A DNA stretch of 64,000 bases from DATFTF01 sp963825175 (GCA_963825175.1 CAWGSA010000002.1:1860001-1924000); one strand, 5' to 3'; positions 1 to 8,199 are shown, counted from the stretch's first letter. Program-made: numbers and translations. Notes: generated by a model from the sequence alone, not told the origin.

Positions 1-1
1 C

Positions 2-346
2 CGGGTCGTTCTCTTCGTGGGGGGAACGGGCAACCCCTTCTTCACCACCGATTCCGCCGCGGCCCTGAGGGCCAACGAGATCAAGGCCGAAGTCCTTCTC
101 AAGGCGACGAAGGTCGACGGCGTCTACGACGCGAATCCCGACCGCGAGGCGACCGCCCGATTCTTGAAGAGCATCTCTTACCGGGACGCGCTGCGAGCGG
201 GTCTCCAGGTCATGGACGCGGCGGCCATCGCCCTGTGCATGGAAAACGGCATCCCCATCAAAGTCTTCAATCTCCGCGTGCAGGGCAACATCGAGCGGGT
301 CGTCCGCGGAGAGGACATCGGCTCGCTCGTTTCGGCGGAGGCGTAA
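2..346 (+). CDS. pyrH: UMP kinase, 3' part only
   Basis: UMP kinase phosphorylates UMP to UDP in cytosolic pyrimidine synthesis. The reading frame is open from base 2 and the 5' part lies outside the window. The visible C-terminal ~114 residues carry the typical VVLFVGGTGNPFFTTDSAA stretch of the nucleotide-binding domain, then KVDGVYDANP and the LQVMDAAAIALCMENGIP segment of the amino-acid-kinase fold. It ends four bases before frr, and pyrH-frr is a common bacterial gene order. Confidence 0.95.
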   Translation, partial: RVVLFVGGTGNPFFTTDSAAALRANEIKAEVLLKATKVDGVYDANPDREATARFLKSISYRDALRAGLQVMDAAAIALCMENGIPIKVFNLRVQGNIERVVRGEDIGSLVSAEA

Positions 347-350
347 TCGT

Positions 351-905
351 ATGAGGCAGGAGCTCAAAGACATCGAGAACCGGATGATCGAGGCGGTCGA
401 CGCGCTCAAGGAGCGTTTCAAGACCCTGCGCACCGGAAGGGCGAATCTCGCGATCCTGGACGGACTCCGCGTCACCGCCTACGGGGCGGAGGTCCCGATC
501 AACCAGGTGGCCAACCTTTCGGTCCCCGATCCGACCCTCATCGTCGCGCAGCCGTGGGATCCGAAGATGGCCGCCGAGATCGAGCGTTCCATCCGGAAGT
601 CCGACCTTGGTTTGAACCCCCAGTCGGACGGGAAAGTCGTCCGCATTCCCGTCCCACAACTGACGGAGGAGCGCCGCAAGGACCTGGCCAAGAAGGCGCA
701 CCACATGGCGGAGGAGGCCCGGGTCGAGATTCGGCGGTACCGCCACGAGGGCAACGACCGGATCAAGAAGATGTTCAAGGACAAGCAGATCTCCGAGGAC
801 GACGAGCGCCGCGGCCTGGAAGAATCGCAGAAGCTGACCGACAAGAAGATCGGTGAAGTCGACGAGCTGCTCAAGACCAAGGAGAAGGAGATCCTGGCGG
901 TTTAG
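351..905 (+). CDS. frr: Ribosome recycling factor
   Basis: RRF works with EF-G to split the post-termination ribosome. The 184-residue length is standard (about 185). Recognisable segments are FKTLRTGRANLAILDGLRV near residue 25, the NQVANLSVPDPTLIVAQPWD core, and the helical RRKDLAKKAHHMAEEARVEI region. The ATG follows the pyrH stop by four bases, so the two are probably cotranscribed. Confidence 0.97.
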   Translation: MRQELKDIENRMIEAVDALKERFKTLRTGRANLAILDGLRVTAYGAEVPINQVANLSVPDPTLIVAQPWDPKMAAEIERSIRKSDLGLNPQSDGKVVRIPVPQLTEERRKDLAKKAHHMAEEARVEIRRYRHEGNDRIKKMFKDKQISEDDERRGLEESQKLTDKKIGEVDELLKTKEKEILAV

Positions 906-924
906 GCGGCGGCTTTCCTCAGTC

Positions 925-1584
925 ATGGCCACCTTCCTCGTCATCCCTGCGGCCGGCGGCGGCAGCCGTCTGGCCCTGCGGGAGCCCAAGGCGCTGGTGC
1001 CCCTGGGAGGTCGGCCGATGCTGTTGTGGACCCTGGACTCGATGGGGGGCACGGAGTTCGCCAGGACGGTTGTCGCGGCGCCTCCCGAGGCTACTGCCGA
1101 ATTCGAGAGGCTGCTGGCGGGGAGGGCCGAGGTCGTTGCCGGCGGCCCGACGCGGGCCGCGTCCGTGCGGGCGCTCTTCGCCTCGCTGCGCTGCGAGGCC
1201 CGCGACATCGTCTGCGTGCACGACGCGGCGCGCCCCTTCGTCACAGCGGCCGAGGCGGCCCAGGTGGTGCGGGCGGCGGAGGCGTCGGGGGCCGCGATCG
1301 CCGCGACGCCGATCGTGGATACCGTCAAGAGGGTCGAGAGCGGTCGGGTGATCGAGACGCTCGATCGCGCGGAGCTCTTCGCCGCCGGGACGCCGCAGGC
1401 CTTTCGGGCGGAGCTGCTCGCGCGCGTCCTGGTGGCCGGCCGCGAAGCCACCGACGAATCGGCCCTCTTCGAGGCGGCCGGTCTGCCCGTCGCGGTCGTG
1501 CCCGTGTCCCGCCTGGGCTTCAAAGTCACCCATCCCGAGGATCTGGAGCTGGCCCAGGCGATCCTCGGGCGGCGCCGATCATGA
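925..1584 (+). CDS. ispD: 2-C-methyl-D-erythritol 4-phosphate cytidylyltransferase
   Basis: IspD transfers CMP to methylerythritol 4-phosphate in the non-mevalonate isoprenoid pathway. The product (219 residues) opens with the nucleotide-binding AAGGGSRL motif followed by PKALVPLGGRPML, and contains the family signature VHDAARPF and the DTVKRV segment. I place the start at the ATG directly before the AAGGGSRL strand; a longer open frame begins inside frr but its added residues are not IspD-like. The last four bases overlap the start of ispF (ATGA), implying translational coupling. Confidence 0.95.
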   Translation: MATFLVIPAAGGGSRLALREPKALVPLGGRPMLLWTLDSMGGTEFARTVVAAPPEATAEFERLLAGRAEVVAGGPTRAASVRALFASLRCEARDIVCVHDAARPFVTAAEAAQVVRAAEASGAAIAATPIVDTVKRVESGRVIETLDRAELFAAGTPQAFRAELLARVLVAGREATDESALFEAAGLPVAVVPVSRLGFKVTHPEDLELAQAILGRRRS

Positions 1585-2060
1585 GCCGAGTCGGAATCGG
1601 GTTCGACTCGCATCCGTTCGCGGTCGGCCGACCGCTGCGGCTGGGAGGGGTTGCCCTTCCTCATCCCCTGGGACTGCGCGGCCACTCCGACGGCGATGCG
1701 CTGCTCCACGCCTTGACCGACGCTCTGCTCGGTGCCGCCGGAGGAGGCTCGATCGGCGAGCAATTCCCCGATTCCGATCCGCGTTGGAAGGGCGCCGACA
1801 GCGCCGTGTTCGTCCAGCGCGCGCGGGAGCTGGTCGAGCGGCGGGGCCTGGCCGTGGCCAACGCCGACTGTCTGGTGATCGCCGAAGCGCCGAGGATCGC
1901 CCTCCACGCCGCTGTGATCCGATCCCGAATCGCCGAGCTTCTGGGCGTCGACGCCGGACGGATCAACGTCCGCGGCACCAGCACCAACGGTATGGGCTTC
2001 GTGGGACGCAACGAAGGAATCGCGGCCATGGTGATCGTGCTGCTGGAGGAGACCCCCTGA
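1581..2060 (+). CDS. ispF: 2-C-methyl-D-erythritol 2,4-cyclodiphosphate synthase
   Basis: IspF cyclises the IspE product with loss of CMP in the methylerythritol phosphate pathway. At 159 residues it has normal length. The zinc ligands are visible: D9 and H11 in GIGFDSH, and the histidine of GHSDGDA near residue 35. The C-terminal block reads RGTSTNGMGFVGRNEGIAA; the usual form is KATTTE-GLGFTGRGEGIAA, so the metal-contacting Glu appears as Asn. Adjacent ispD and ispF is a frequent arrangement. ispE is not in the window. Confidence 0.95.
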   Translation: MSRVGIGFDSHPFAVGRPLRLGGVALPHPLGLRGHSDGDALLHALTDALLGAAGGGSIGEQFPDSDPRWKGADSAVFVQRARELVERRGLAVANADCLVIAEAPRIALHAAVIRSRIAELLGVDAGRINVRGTSTNGMGFVGRNEGIAAMVIVLLEETP

Positions 2061-2083
2061 GGGTTCGGGCGTGTGATCCGGCC

Positions 2084-2102
2084 GTGATCGCGCTGCGATC
2101 AC
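2084..2102 (+). promoter_or_regulatory. Perfect 8-bp hairpin abutting the rlmB start
   Basis: GTGATCGC-GCT-GCGATCAC forms an 8-bp stem with a 3-nt loop. It ends one base before the rlmB ATG, where a ribosome binding site would be expected, and I see no Shine-Dalgarno nearby. No T-run follows, so it is not an intrinsic terminator. It may limit rlmB initiation; that is inference. Confidence 0.5.
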
Positions 2103-2103
2103 G

Positions 2104-2832
2104 ATGATCCTCTCGCGGTTGCGCCCGATCGAAGAAGCGATCCGTTCGAGGCCGCGCGAGATCGAGTGGGTTCTCTTCGACTCCTCCCGCCGCGATCGCC
2201 GCATCAACGAGTTGAAGAGACTGTGCCGCGGCGCGTCGATCCCGGTGCGCTATGGAGACTTCCGGGCTCTGGAGAGGGCGGGGGGGCCCCGGCACCAGGG
2301 AGCCGTCGCGAGGGTCGCGGCGCGGGAGTACCTGTCCGAGGACGAGGCTTTGCAGGGACAGCCTGGGGACCGTCTGCTCCTGGTCCTCGATGAGGTCCAG
2401 GATCCCCAGAACCTCGGGGCGGTCCTGAGGGTGGCCGAGGCGGTCGGCGCCCGTGTGATCGTTCCCGAGCGGGGGTCGGCCCCGCTCTCCGAGGCGGTCG
2501 CCCGCAGCTCCGCCGGGGCGCTCGAACGAGTCCCCGTCGTGCGGGTCGGGAATCTCCGCAGATTCGTCGATCACATTAAGGATCAAGGGTTTAGGGTGAT
2601 CGGTCTCGACCCGTCCGGCGTCGATCTCTACAAGGTCGACTTGACCGGCGATCTGGCGCTGGTCCTGGGCGCGGAAGGCAAGGGTATCCGGCGACTCGTC
2701 CGCGAGGGGTGCGATCACCTCGCCCGGCTGCCAATGAAGGGCTCCCTGGCCTCGCTCAACGTGTCCACCGCCGCTGCGGCCGCGGCCTATGAGGCGGTTC
2801 GCCAGAGGGGATCGAACGACGAAAGTGCTTGA
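2104..2832 (+). CDS. rlmB: 23S rRNA (guanosine-2'-O-)-methyltransferase, SpoU family
   Basis: A SpoU/TrmH-type methyltransferase, most like RlmB, which 2'-O-methylates G2251 in the 23S rRNA peptidyl-transferase loop. The 242 residues show the N-terminal substrate-binding part (AVARVAAREY near residue 70) and the three trefoil-knot motifs: DEVQDPQNLGAVLRVA, LVLGAEGKGIRRLV, and LPMKGSLASLNVSTAAA. Assignment within the SpoU family (RlmB versus a TrmH paralogue) rests on overall layout and is less certain than the family. Confidence 0.88.
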   Translation: MILSRLRPIEEAIRSRPREIEWVLFDSSRRDRRINELKRLCRGASIPVRYGDFRALERAGGPRHQGAVARVAAREYLSEDEALQGQPGDRLLLVLDEVQDPQNLGAVLRVAEAVGARVIVPERGSAPLSEAVARSSAGALERVPVVRVGNLRRFVDHIKDQGFRVIGLDPSGVDLYKVDLTGDLALVLGAEGKGIRRLVREGCDHLARLPMKGSLASLNVSTAAAAAAYEAVRQRGSNDESA

Positions 2833-2857
2833 TTGGACGGTTCTTGGCTGCTACACT
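2829..2857 (+). promoter_or_regulatory. Sigma70-type promoter for the tRNA/tuf operon
   Basis: TTGATT (2829-2834), a 17-nt spacer, then TACACT (2852-2857): each hexamer matches 4 of 6 consensus bases at ideal spacing. It overlaps the rlmB stop codon and would start transcription near 2864, about 45 nt before the first tRNA, as expected for a stable-RNA operon. Confidence 0.55.
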
Positions 2858-2908
2858 CCGCGGTTCGCGCCTGTCGGGATGGGTCTGCTCTTTGAAGCCG
2901 GCAGATGC

Positions 2909-2984
2909 GCCGGCGTAGCTCAACGGGTAGAGCATCCGATTTGTAATCGGAAGGTTGCGGGTTCGAGTCCCATCGCCGGCTCCA
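2909..2984 (+). tRNA. tRNA-Thr (anticodon TGT)
   Basis: Cloverleaf with acceptor GCCGGCG/CGCCGGC, discriminator T and an encoded CCA. The anticodon stem TCCGA/TCGGA encloses loop TTTGTAA, giving anticodon TGT (threonine). The T-arm has GGTTCGAGTCC. It is the first of four tRNAs ahead of tuf. Confidence 0.97.
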
Positions 2985-3034
2985 GATCGACGGGCGCAGG
3001 CAGAGCAGGGGGATTCCGGTTTCTTCTCGAGCTC

Positions 3035-3121
3035 GGGCAGGTGGCCGAGTGGTTAATGGCAGCAGACTGTAAATCTGCCGCGCTTCGCGCTACGGAGGTT
3101 CGAATCCTTCCCTGCCCACCA
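3035..3121 (+). tRNA. tRNA-Tyr (anticodon GTA)
   Basis: Class II tRNA of 87 nt with acceptor GGGCAGG/CCTGCCC and encoded CCA. Anticodon stem GCAGA/TCTGC encloses CTGTAAA, anticodon GTA (tyrosine). The long variable arm (CCGCGCTTCGCGCTACGG region) is as expected for tRNA-Tyr. Confidence 0.97.
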
Positions 3122-3124
3122 TGG

Positions 3125-3230
3125 GACGTAAGACGTACGTAAGCGTAAGGCGTAAGGCGAGGCGCACGACGACACGATGGCTCAGAACAGCGAGATTCGC
3201 CTCACGCCTGACGCCTCACGCCTCACGGCG
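3125..3230 (+). repeat. Heptad inverted-arm element 1 (Tyr-Gly tRNA spacer)
   Basis: Left arm 3125-3164 has degenerate GTAAGGC heptads (GTAAGAC, GTAAGCGTAAGGCGTAAGG). Right arm 3198-3230 carries the inverted heptads CGCCTCACGCCTGACGCC. The spacer is about 33 nt, without a GGAGG motif, and the 3' GCGAGCGAAGCGAGCG tail seen in other copies is missing. It fills most of the interval between the two tRNA genes. Confidence 0.85.
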
Positions 3231-3238
3231 GAGGCAAC

Positions 3239-3313
3239 GCGGGAGTAACTCAGGGGTAGAGTCACAGCCTTCCAAGCTGTTGGTCGCGGGTTCGAATCCC
3301 GTCTCCCGCTCCA
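3239..3313 (+). tRNA. tRNA-Gly (anticodon TCC)
   Basis: Acceptor GCGGGAG/CTCCCGC, discriminator T, encoded CCA. Anticodon stem ACAGC/GCTGT encloses CTTCCAA, anticodon TCC (glycine). It lies between two heptad elements. Confidence 0.97.
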
Positions 3314-3315
3314 CA

Positions 3316-3422
3316 GGACGTAAGGCGTGAGGCGAGAGGCGTGAGGCGAGGAACGAAAAATATGGATGCCCAGGGGATTGATGTTCGTGCGCCTGACGCC
3401 TCGAGCCTGACGCCTGACGGCG
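3316..3422 (+). repeat. Heptad inverted-arm element 2 (Gly-Thr tRNA spacer)
   Basis: Left arm 3316-3350 reads as TAAGGCG, TGAGGCG, AGAGGCG, TGAGGCG heptads. Right arm 3389-3422 has GCCTGAC, GCCTCGA, GCCTGAC, GCCTGAC. The spacer is about 38 nt with no GGAGG motif and no 3' tail. It precedes a tRNA gene, as does element 1. Confidence 0.85.
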
Positions 3423-3427
3423 TTTGC

Positions 3428-3503
3428 GCCCACGTAGCTCAGTCGGTAGAGCACGTCCTTGGTAAGGACGAGGTCACCAGTTCAATCCTGGTCGTGGGCT
3501 CCA
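3428..3503 (+). tRNA. tRNA-Thr (anticodon GGT)
   Basis: Acceptor GCCCACG/CGTGGGC, discriminator T, encoded CCA. Anticodon stem CGTCC/GGACG encloses TTGGTAA, anticodon GGT (threonine). A Thr-Tyr-Gly-Thr group just before tuf matches the tyrT/tufB-type arrangement of many bacteria. Confidence 0.97.
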
Positions 3504-3511
3504 TTGACGGA

Positions 3512-3653
3512 GACGTGAGGCGTGAGGCGTAAGGCGTAAGGCGAACGAGAGCAGGAGGGTTTAGCAAGCGAGTTGCGGAGCGAGGGTGCTTGGGCCGAGG
3601 CGGACGCCTCACGCCTGACGCCTGACGCCTTCCGCGCGAGCGAAGCGAGCGAT
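3512..3653 (+). repeat. Heptad inverted-arm element 3 (before tuf copy 1)
   Basis: Left arm 3512-3545 (GTGAGGC x2, GTAAGGC x2, then GAACGAG). Purine-rich spacer with AGGAGG at 3553-3558. Right arm 3603-3633 of inverted heptads. Tail GCGCGAGCGAAGCGAGCG at 3634-3651, ending two bases before the tuf ATG. There is no Shine-Dalgarno in the 20 bases before the ATG; the only strong one is in the spacer, 96 nt upstream. Confidence 0.88.
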
Positions 3654-4847
<1,194 letters not shown>

Positions 4848-4855
4848 GTCGGGCC

Positions 4856-4990
4856 GGAAGGCGGAAGGCGGAAGGCGAACGAGGAACCAGGAGGAGATAG
4901 CGCAGCGCAGAAGGCACGAAGGATCGAGAGAACGGGGGCACGCCTCCCGCCTCTCGCCTCTCGCCTCACGCGCTCGCGAAGCGAGCGAAT
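4856..4990 (+). repeat. Heptad inverted-arm element 4 (between tuf copy 1 and rpmG)
   Basis: Left arm 4856-4878 (AAGGCGG x2, AAGGCGA). Spacer with AGGAGG at 4889-4894 followed by AGATAG. Right arm 4939-4970 (ACGCCTC, CCGCCTC, TCGCCTC, TCGCCTC). Tail CGCTCGCGAAGCGAGCG at 4971-4987 is itself a 7-bp hairpin with a GAA loop, ending three bases before the rpmG ATG. It is nearly identical to element 8 after tuf copy 2 but has one more left-arm heptad. Confidence 0.9.
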
Positions 4991-5143
4991 ATGCAAGAGA
5001 ACGTGAGCCTCGCCTGCTCCGAGTGCAAGCGGAAGAACTACACGACGACGAAGAACAAGAAGACCAACACGGAGAAGCTGGAGCTCTCCAAGTACTGCCG
5101 CTTTTGCCGCAAGCACACGGCGCACAAGGAAGGGAAGGTCTGA
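4991..5143 (+). CDS. rpmG: Ribosomal protein L33, zinc type
   Basis: Large-subunit protein L33 of 50 residues, starting MQENVSLACSECKRKNY. Two CxxC knuckles (ACSECK near residue 9 and YCRFCRK near residue 37) mark the zinc-binding C+ form. tuf-rpmG-secE-nusG is the classical order, here with a tRNA-Trp gene between rpmG and secE. No Shine-Dalgarno adjoins the ATG; the heptad element tail does. Confidence 0.95.
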   Translation: MQENVSLACSECKRKNYTTTKNKKTNTEKLELSKYCRFCRKHTAHKEGKV

Positions 5144-5148
5144 GGATC

Positions 5149-5241
5149 GTAAGGCGTCAGGGGTTAGGCGTAAGGCGAACGATGGCGGTCCACGCCTCGC
5201 GCCTTCCGCCTCCCGCCTCACGCGCGAGCGAAGCGAGCGTT
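5149..5241 (+). repeat. Heptad inverted-arm element 5 (between rpmG and tRNA-Trp)
   Basis: Left arm 5149-5180 (GTAAGGC, GTCAGGG, GTTAGGC, GTAAGGC, GAACGA). Very short spacer of about 10 nt (TGGCGGTC). Right arm 5190-5222. Tail GCGCGAGCGAAGCGAGCG just before the tRNA. The GGAGG spacer module is absent. This is the only tailed copy lying before a tRNA. Confidence 0.87.
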
Positions 5242-5318
<77 letters not shown>

Positions 5319-5324
5319 TTGATG

Positions 5325-5465
5325 GGACGTGAGGCGTGAGGGGTAAGGCGTAAGGCGAACGAGAGTCCTGGAGGTAATAGCGAACGAACAAGGCCGAGGA
5401 GAGCAGAAGACGTGAGGCACGCCTCCCGCCTTCCGCCTCCCGCCTTCCGTTTCGCGAAGACAGAC
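5325..5465 (+). repeat. Heptad inverted-arm element 6 (before secE)
   Basis: Left arm 5325-5359 (GTGAGGC, GTGAGGG, GTAAGGC, GTAAGGC, GAACGAG). Purine-rich spacer with GGAGG at 5370-5374 followed by TAATAG. Right arm 5418-5450 (ACGCCTC, CCGCCTT, CCGCCTC, CCGCCTT). The tail is degenerate (TTTCGCGAAGACAGAC). GGAGG lies 92 nt before the secE ATG. Confidence 0.87.
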
Positions 5466-5687
5466 ATGCTACCCGTCAAAGAGTGGTGGCCCTCGACGCG
5501 GAGTTTCCTTCGCGACGTGTGGGTCGAGATGAAGAAGACGAGCTGGCCAGGGCGCACGGAGGTCGTCGGTACGACCGTCGTCGTGATCGTCGCCTGCTTC
5601 CTGTTCGGTTTCTATCTGTTCGCCGTCGACGCCGGCCTCTCCTGGCTGCTCGACAAGCTCTTCCGGGCGGCGGGGGTTGTGGCATGA
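5466..5687 (+). CDS. secE: Preprotein translocase subunit SecE
   Basis: Small essential membrane clamp of the SecYEG channel. The 73-residue, single-spanning form is typical outside enterobacteria: an amphipathic part (FLRDVWVEMKKTSWPGRTEV), then one transmembrane helix (TTVVVIVACFLFGFYLFAVD). The ATG at MLPVKEWW is chosen; an upstream in-frame GTG would add residues encoded by the heptad arm. Its stop overlaps the nusG ATG (ATGA). Confidence 0.93.
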   Translation: MLPVKEWWPSTRSFLRDVWVEMKKTSWPGRTEVVGTTVVVIVACFLFGFYLFAVDAGLSWLLDKLFRAAGVVA

Positions 5688-6268
5688 CGACGTCGAATTC
5701 GAGCGGCGAGGCGGTGGGATCGGCGCAGGCGCCGGGGCGGACGAAGAACTGGTACATCGTCCACACCTACTCCGGGTTCGAGGAGAGGGTGCGGCAGAAC
5801 CTGAGGCAGCGCATCGAGGCCATGGGGATGTCCGACGCCTTCGGCGATATCCGGATCCCCACGGAGACCCTCGTCGAAATGAAGGGGGGCAAACGCCGCG
5901 AGGTCCAGCGGAAGTTCTTCCCCGGTTACATCATCGTCGAAATGGAGATGACCGACGAGGCCTGGCACCTGGTCAAGAACACGCCCAAGGTGACCGGCTT
6001 CGTCGGCTCGGGCAAGGAGCCGACGCCGCTGACGGCCGAGGAGGTCGAGCAGATCCTTCACCGCGTCACCTCCACCAAGGAGAAGCCCAAGCCCAAGCAC
6101 ACGTTCGAAAAGGGGGAGCACGTGCGGATCACCGACGGCCCCTTCACCAATTTCACCGGCGTGGTCGAGGAAATCAATCCCGACCGCTCCACCCTGAAGG
6201 TCATGGTCACGATCTTCGGGCGGTCGACGCCCGTGGAGCTGGAGTTCCTGCAGGTGCAGAAGCTCTAG
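5684..6268 (+). CDS. nusG: Transcription termination/antitermination protein NusG
   Basis: NusG binds the RNA polymerase clamp and couples transcription to translation or Rho. Of 194 residues, about 20 form an unstructured lead, followed by the NGN domain (KNWYIVHTYSGFEERV, PGYIIVEMEM, VTGFVGSG) and a C-terminal KOW domain (GEHVRITDGPFTNFTGVVEEI). The start overlaps secE by four bases. Confidence 0.97.
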   Translation: MTTSNSSGEAVGSAQAPGRTKNWYIVHTYSGFEERVRQNLRQRIEAMGMSDAFGDIRIPTETLVEMKGGKRREVQRKFFPGYIIVEMEMTDEAWHLVKNTPKVTGFVGSGKEPTPLTAEEVEQILHRVTSTKEKPKPKHTFEKGEHVRITDGPFTNFTGVVEEINPDRSTLKVMVTIFGRSTPVELEFLQVQKL

Positions 6269-6269
6269 G

Positions 6270-6414
6270 ACGTGAGGCGGTAGGCGTTAGGCGTCAGACG
6301 AACGAGAGCACAGGAGGACTGAGCGAAGCGAATTGAGATGGGAGGGTCGTTGGGCCGAGGCGACACGCCTCACGCCTCACGCCTTACGCCTCACGCGCGA
6401 GCGAAGCGAGCGTT
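6270..6414 (+). repeat. Heptad inverted-arm element 7 (before rplK)
   Basis: Left arm 6270-6302 (GTGAGGC, GGTAGGC, GTTAGGC, GTCAGAC, GAACGAG). Spacer with AGGAGG at 6312-6317 followed by ACTGAGCGAAGCG. Right arm 6363-6395 (ACGCCTC x2, ACGCCTT, ACGCCTC). Tail GCGCGAGCGAAGCGAGCG two bases before the rplK ATG. The AGGAGG lies 98 nt before that ATG. Confidence 0.88.
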
Positions 6415-6837
6415 ATGGCTAAAAAGATCACCGGATACGTCAAGCTCCAGATCCCCGCGGGGGAGGCAACCCCGGCTCCGCCGGTGGGGCCGGCGCTGGG
6501 CCAGCAGGGCGTCAACATCATGGACTTCTGCAAGAACTTCAACGCCAGGACGGCGTCGCAGAAGGGACTGATCATTCCGGTGGTCGTCACCGTGTATGCG
6601 GACCGCTCCTACTCGTTCATCACCAAGACGCCGCCGGCGTCGGTGCTCCTGCTGAAAGCCGCGGGGGTGCCCAAGGGATCGGGAACGCCCAACAAGGAGA
6701 AGGTCGGCAAGGTGACCAAGCAGCAGGTCGAAGACATCGCCAGGACCAAGTTGCCCGACTTGAACGCATCGGACCTTCCCGGCGCCGTGCGGATCGTCGA
6801 GGGCACGGCCCGAAGCATGGGTATCGAGGTCGTTTGA
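6415..6837 (+). CDS. rplK: Ribosomal protein L11
   Basis: L11 binds the GTPase-centre region of 23S rRNA at the stalk base. The 140 residues are the usual length: N-terminal KKITGYVKLQIPAGEATPAP with the proline-rich PPVGPALGQQGVNIMDFCK, and a C-terminal rRNA-binding domain ending ARSMGIEVV. The 60-nt gap to rplA contains a small CCGG-TTTTTG-CCGG stem that could be a weak regulatory structure. Confidence 0.98.
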   Translation: MAKKITGYVKLQIPAGEATPAPPVGPALGQQGVNIMDFCKNFNARTASQKGLIIPVVVTVYADRSYSFITKTPPASVLLLKAAGVPKGSGTPNKEKVGKVTKQQVEDIARTKLPDLNASDLPGAVRIVEGTARSMGIEVV

Positions 6838-6897
6838 GGTCTGAGTCAACGAGTCGGAGATCCGGTTTTTGCCGGGTCGCTTGCACGACGAAGGGGG

Positions 6898-7596
6898 ATG
6901 ATGGGAAAAAACGGTAAGAAATACGCGGCGGCCAGAGCCCTGATCGAGAACCGTGCCTACGGCCTGGGCGACGCCATGAAGCTCGTCCACCAGGCCAAGT
7001 ACGCGAAGTTCGACGAGTCCGTCGACATCGCGATGCTGCTCGGCGTGGACCCGAAGCATGCGGACCAGATGGTCCGCGGCACGGTCGTGCTTCCGCACGG
7101 CACCGGCAAGTCCAAGCGGGTGGCGGTGATCGCGGCGGGCGACAAGGCGAAGGAGGCTCAGGAGGCGGGGGCCGATACCGTGGGCGCCGAGGACCTGGTC
7201 GAAAAGATCCAGAATGGATTCCTCGACTTCGAGGCCCTGGTGGCCACTCCGGACATGATGCGGTTGGTTGGAAAGCTGGGAAAGGTGCTGGGCCCCAAGG
7301 GGCTCATGCCCAATCCCAAGGCGGGAACCGTCACGATGGATGTCGGCAAGGCCGTGCGCGAGATCAAGGCCGGCAAGGTCGAATTCCGCGTCGACAAGAC
7401 ATCGATCATTCATGCCGCGATCGGGAAGACCTCGTTCGATGAGAAGAAGCTGGCGGAAAACGCGGAGGCGTTCATCCGGGCGGTCCAGCGGGCCAAGCCG
7501 GCGGCGGCCAAGGGCACTTATTTTCGAACCGTGTCCATTTCCTCGACCATGGGACCAGGCATCGTGATCGACACGGCGTCGATCGAAGCGCTCTAA
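6898..7596 (+). CDS. rplA: Ribosomal protein L1
   Basis: L1 forms the mobile E-site stalk and in many bacteria represses its own operon. The 232 residues include the diagnostic VGKLGKVLGPKGLMPNPKAGTV stretch and the DKTSIIHAAIGKTSF region. Two consecutive ATG codons (6898, 6901) follow a G-run; either may be used. Confidence 0.97.
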   Translation: MMGKNGKKYAAARALIENRAYGLGDAMKLVHQAKYAKFDESVDIAMLLGVDPKHADQMVRGTVVLPHGTGKSKRVAVIAAGDKAKEAQEAGADTVGAEDLVEKIQNGFLDFEALVATPDMMRLVGKLGKVLGPKGLMPNPKAGTVTMDVGKAVREIKAGKVEFRVDKTSIIHAAIGKTSFDEKKLAENAEAFIRAVQRAKPAAAKGTYFRTVSISSTMGPGIVIDTASIEAL

Positions 7597-7615
7597 CGGC
7601 ACGGAGAACGAAATC

Positions 7616-8164
7616 ATGAACCGAACGGAAAAATCGCAAGCCGTCGAGGCGCTGGAGACCGACCTGGCCGGAACGCGCAACGCGATTCTGGTCGGCTTCG
7701 CCGGTCTCAAGGTCACCGAGGTGACGGAGCTGCGCCGGCAGATCCGTGCCACCAAGTCCAAGTACCGGGTGGTCAAGAACACGCTGGCCCTGCGGGCGAC
7801 CAAGGGCACCCCCCTCGAAGCGGTTTCGCGCCACTTCTCCGGTCCCACCGGCGTGGCGTACAACGCGGACAATCCGGTCGGGCTGGCCAAGGTCCTGACC
7901 GCGTTTGCCAAGACCAATCCCAACCTCGTGTTCAAGGGGGCGGTGGTCGAGGGCCTCCCCGTCGAGGCCAAGGAGATCCAGGCGATCGCGGAGTTGCCCA
8001 GCCGCGAGGAGCTCATCGGTAAGCTGCTCTTCGTGCTCCAATCGCCGGCCCGGCGTCTGGTAACGGTGTTGAGCGGCCCGGTTCGCAATCTGGCGGGAGT
8101 CGTGGCGCAGATCGCGGAACAAAAGAAGCAGTCGGGCGGGGACGAGACCGCGCCCGTCCAGTGA
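7616..8164 (+). CDS. rplJ: Ribosomal protein L10
   Basis: L10 anchors the L7/L12 dimers to the ribosome. The 182 residues start MNRTEKSQAVEALETDL; the rRNA-binding part contains LRRQIRATKSKYRVVKNTLA, and the C-terminal helix (LAGVVAQIAEQKKQ) is the docking site for L12. The gap to rplL is 35 nt. Confidence 0.97.
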   Translation: MNRTEKSQAVEALETDLAGTRNAILVGFAGLKVTEVTELRRQIRATKSKYRVVKNTLALRATKGTPLEAVSRHFSGPTGVAYNADNPVGLAKVLTAFAKTNPNLVFKGAVVEGLPVEAKEIQAIAELPSREELIGKLLFVLQSPARRLVTVLSGPVRNLAGVVAQIAEQKKQSGGDETAPVQ

Positions 8165-8199
8165 GTTTGGAAGCACTTCGAGTTGTAAGGAGAATGGAA

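Noticed and set aside
2897..2914. GCCGGC direct repeat at the 5' leader and acceptor arm of tRNA-Thr as a regulatory switch
   Set aside because: GCCGGC is self-complementary and GC-rich, so a chance match is likely at this base composition.
3573..3653. N-terminal extensions of tuf copy 1 (27 residues), secE (18) and rplC (25) read through the heptad arms
   Set aside because: The residues are translations of the repeat (e.g. ASRLTPDAFRAS), differ among genes, are absent from the families, and rplK, rpmG, rpsJ and rplB have no such in-frame extension.
4889..4991. A short peptide gene starting after the AGGAGG in each element spacer
   Set aside because: At normal spacing after AGGAGG the copies have TAG, TGA or no start codon, and no conserved frame is shared among spacers.
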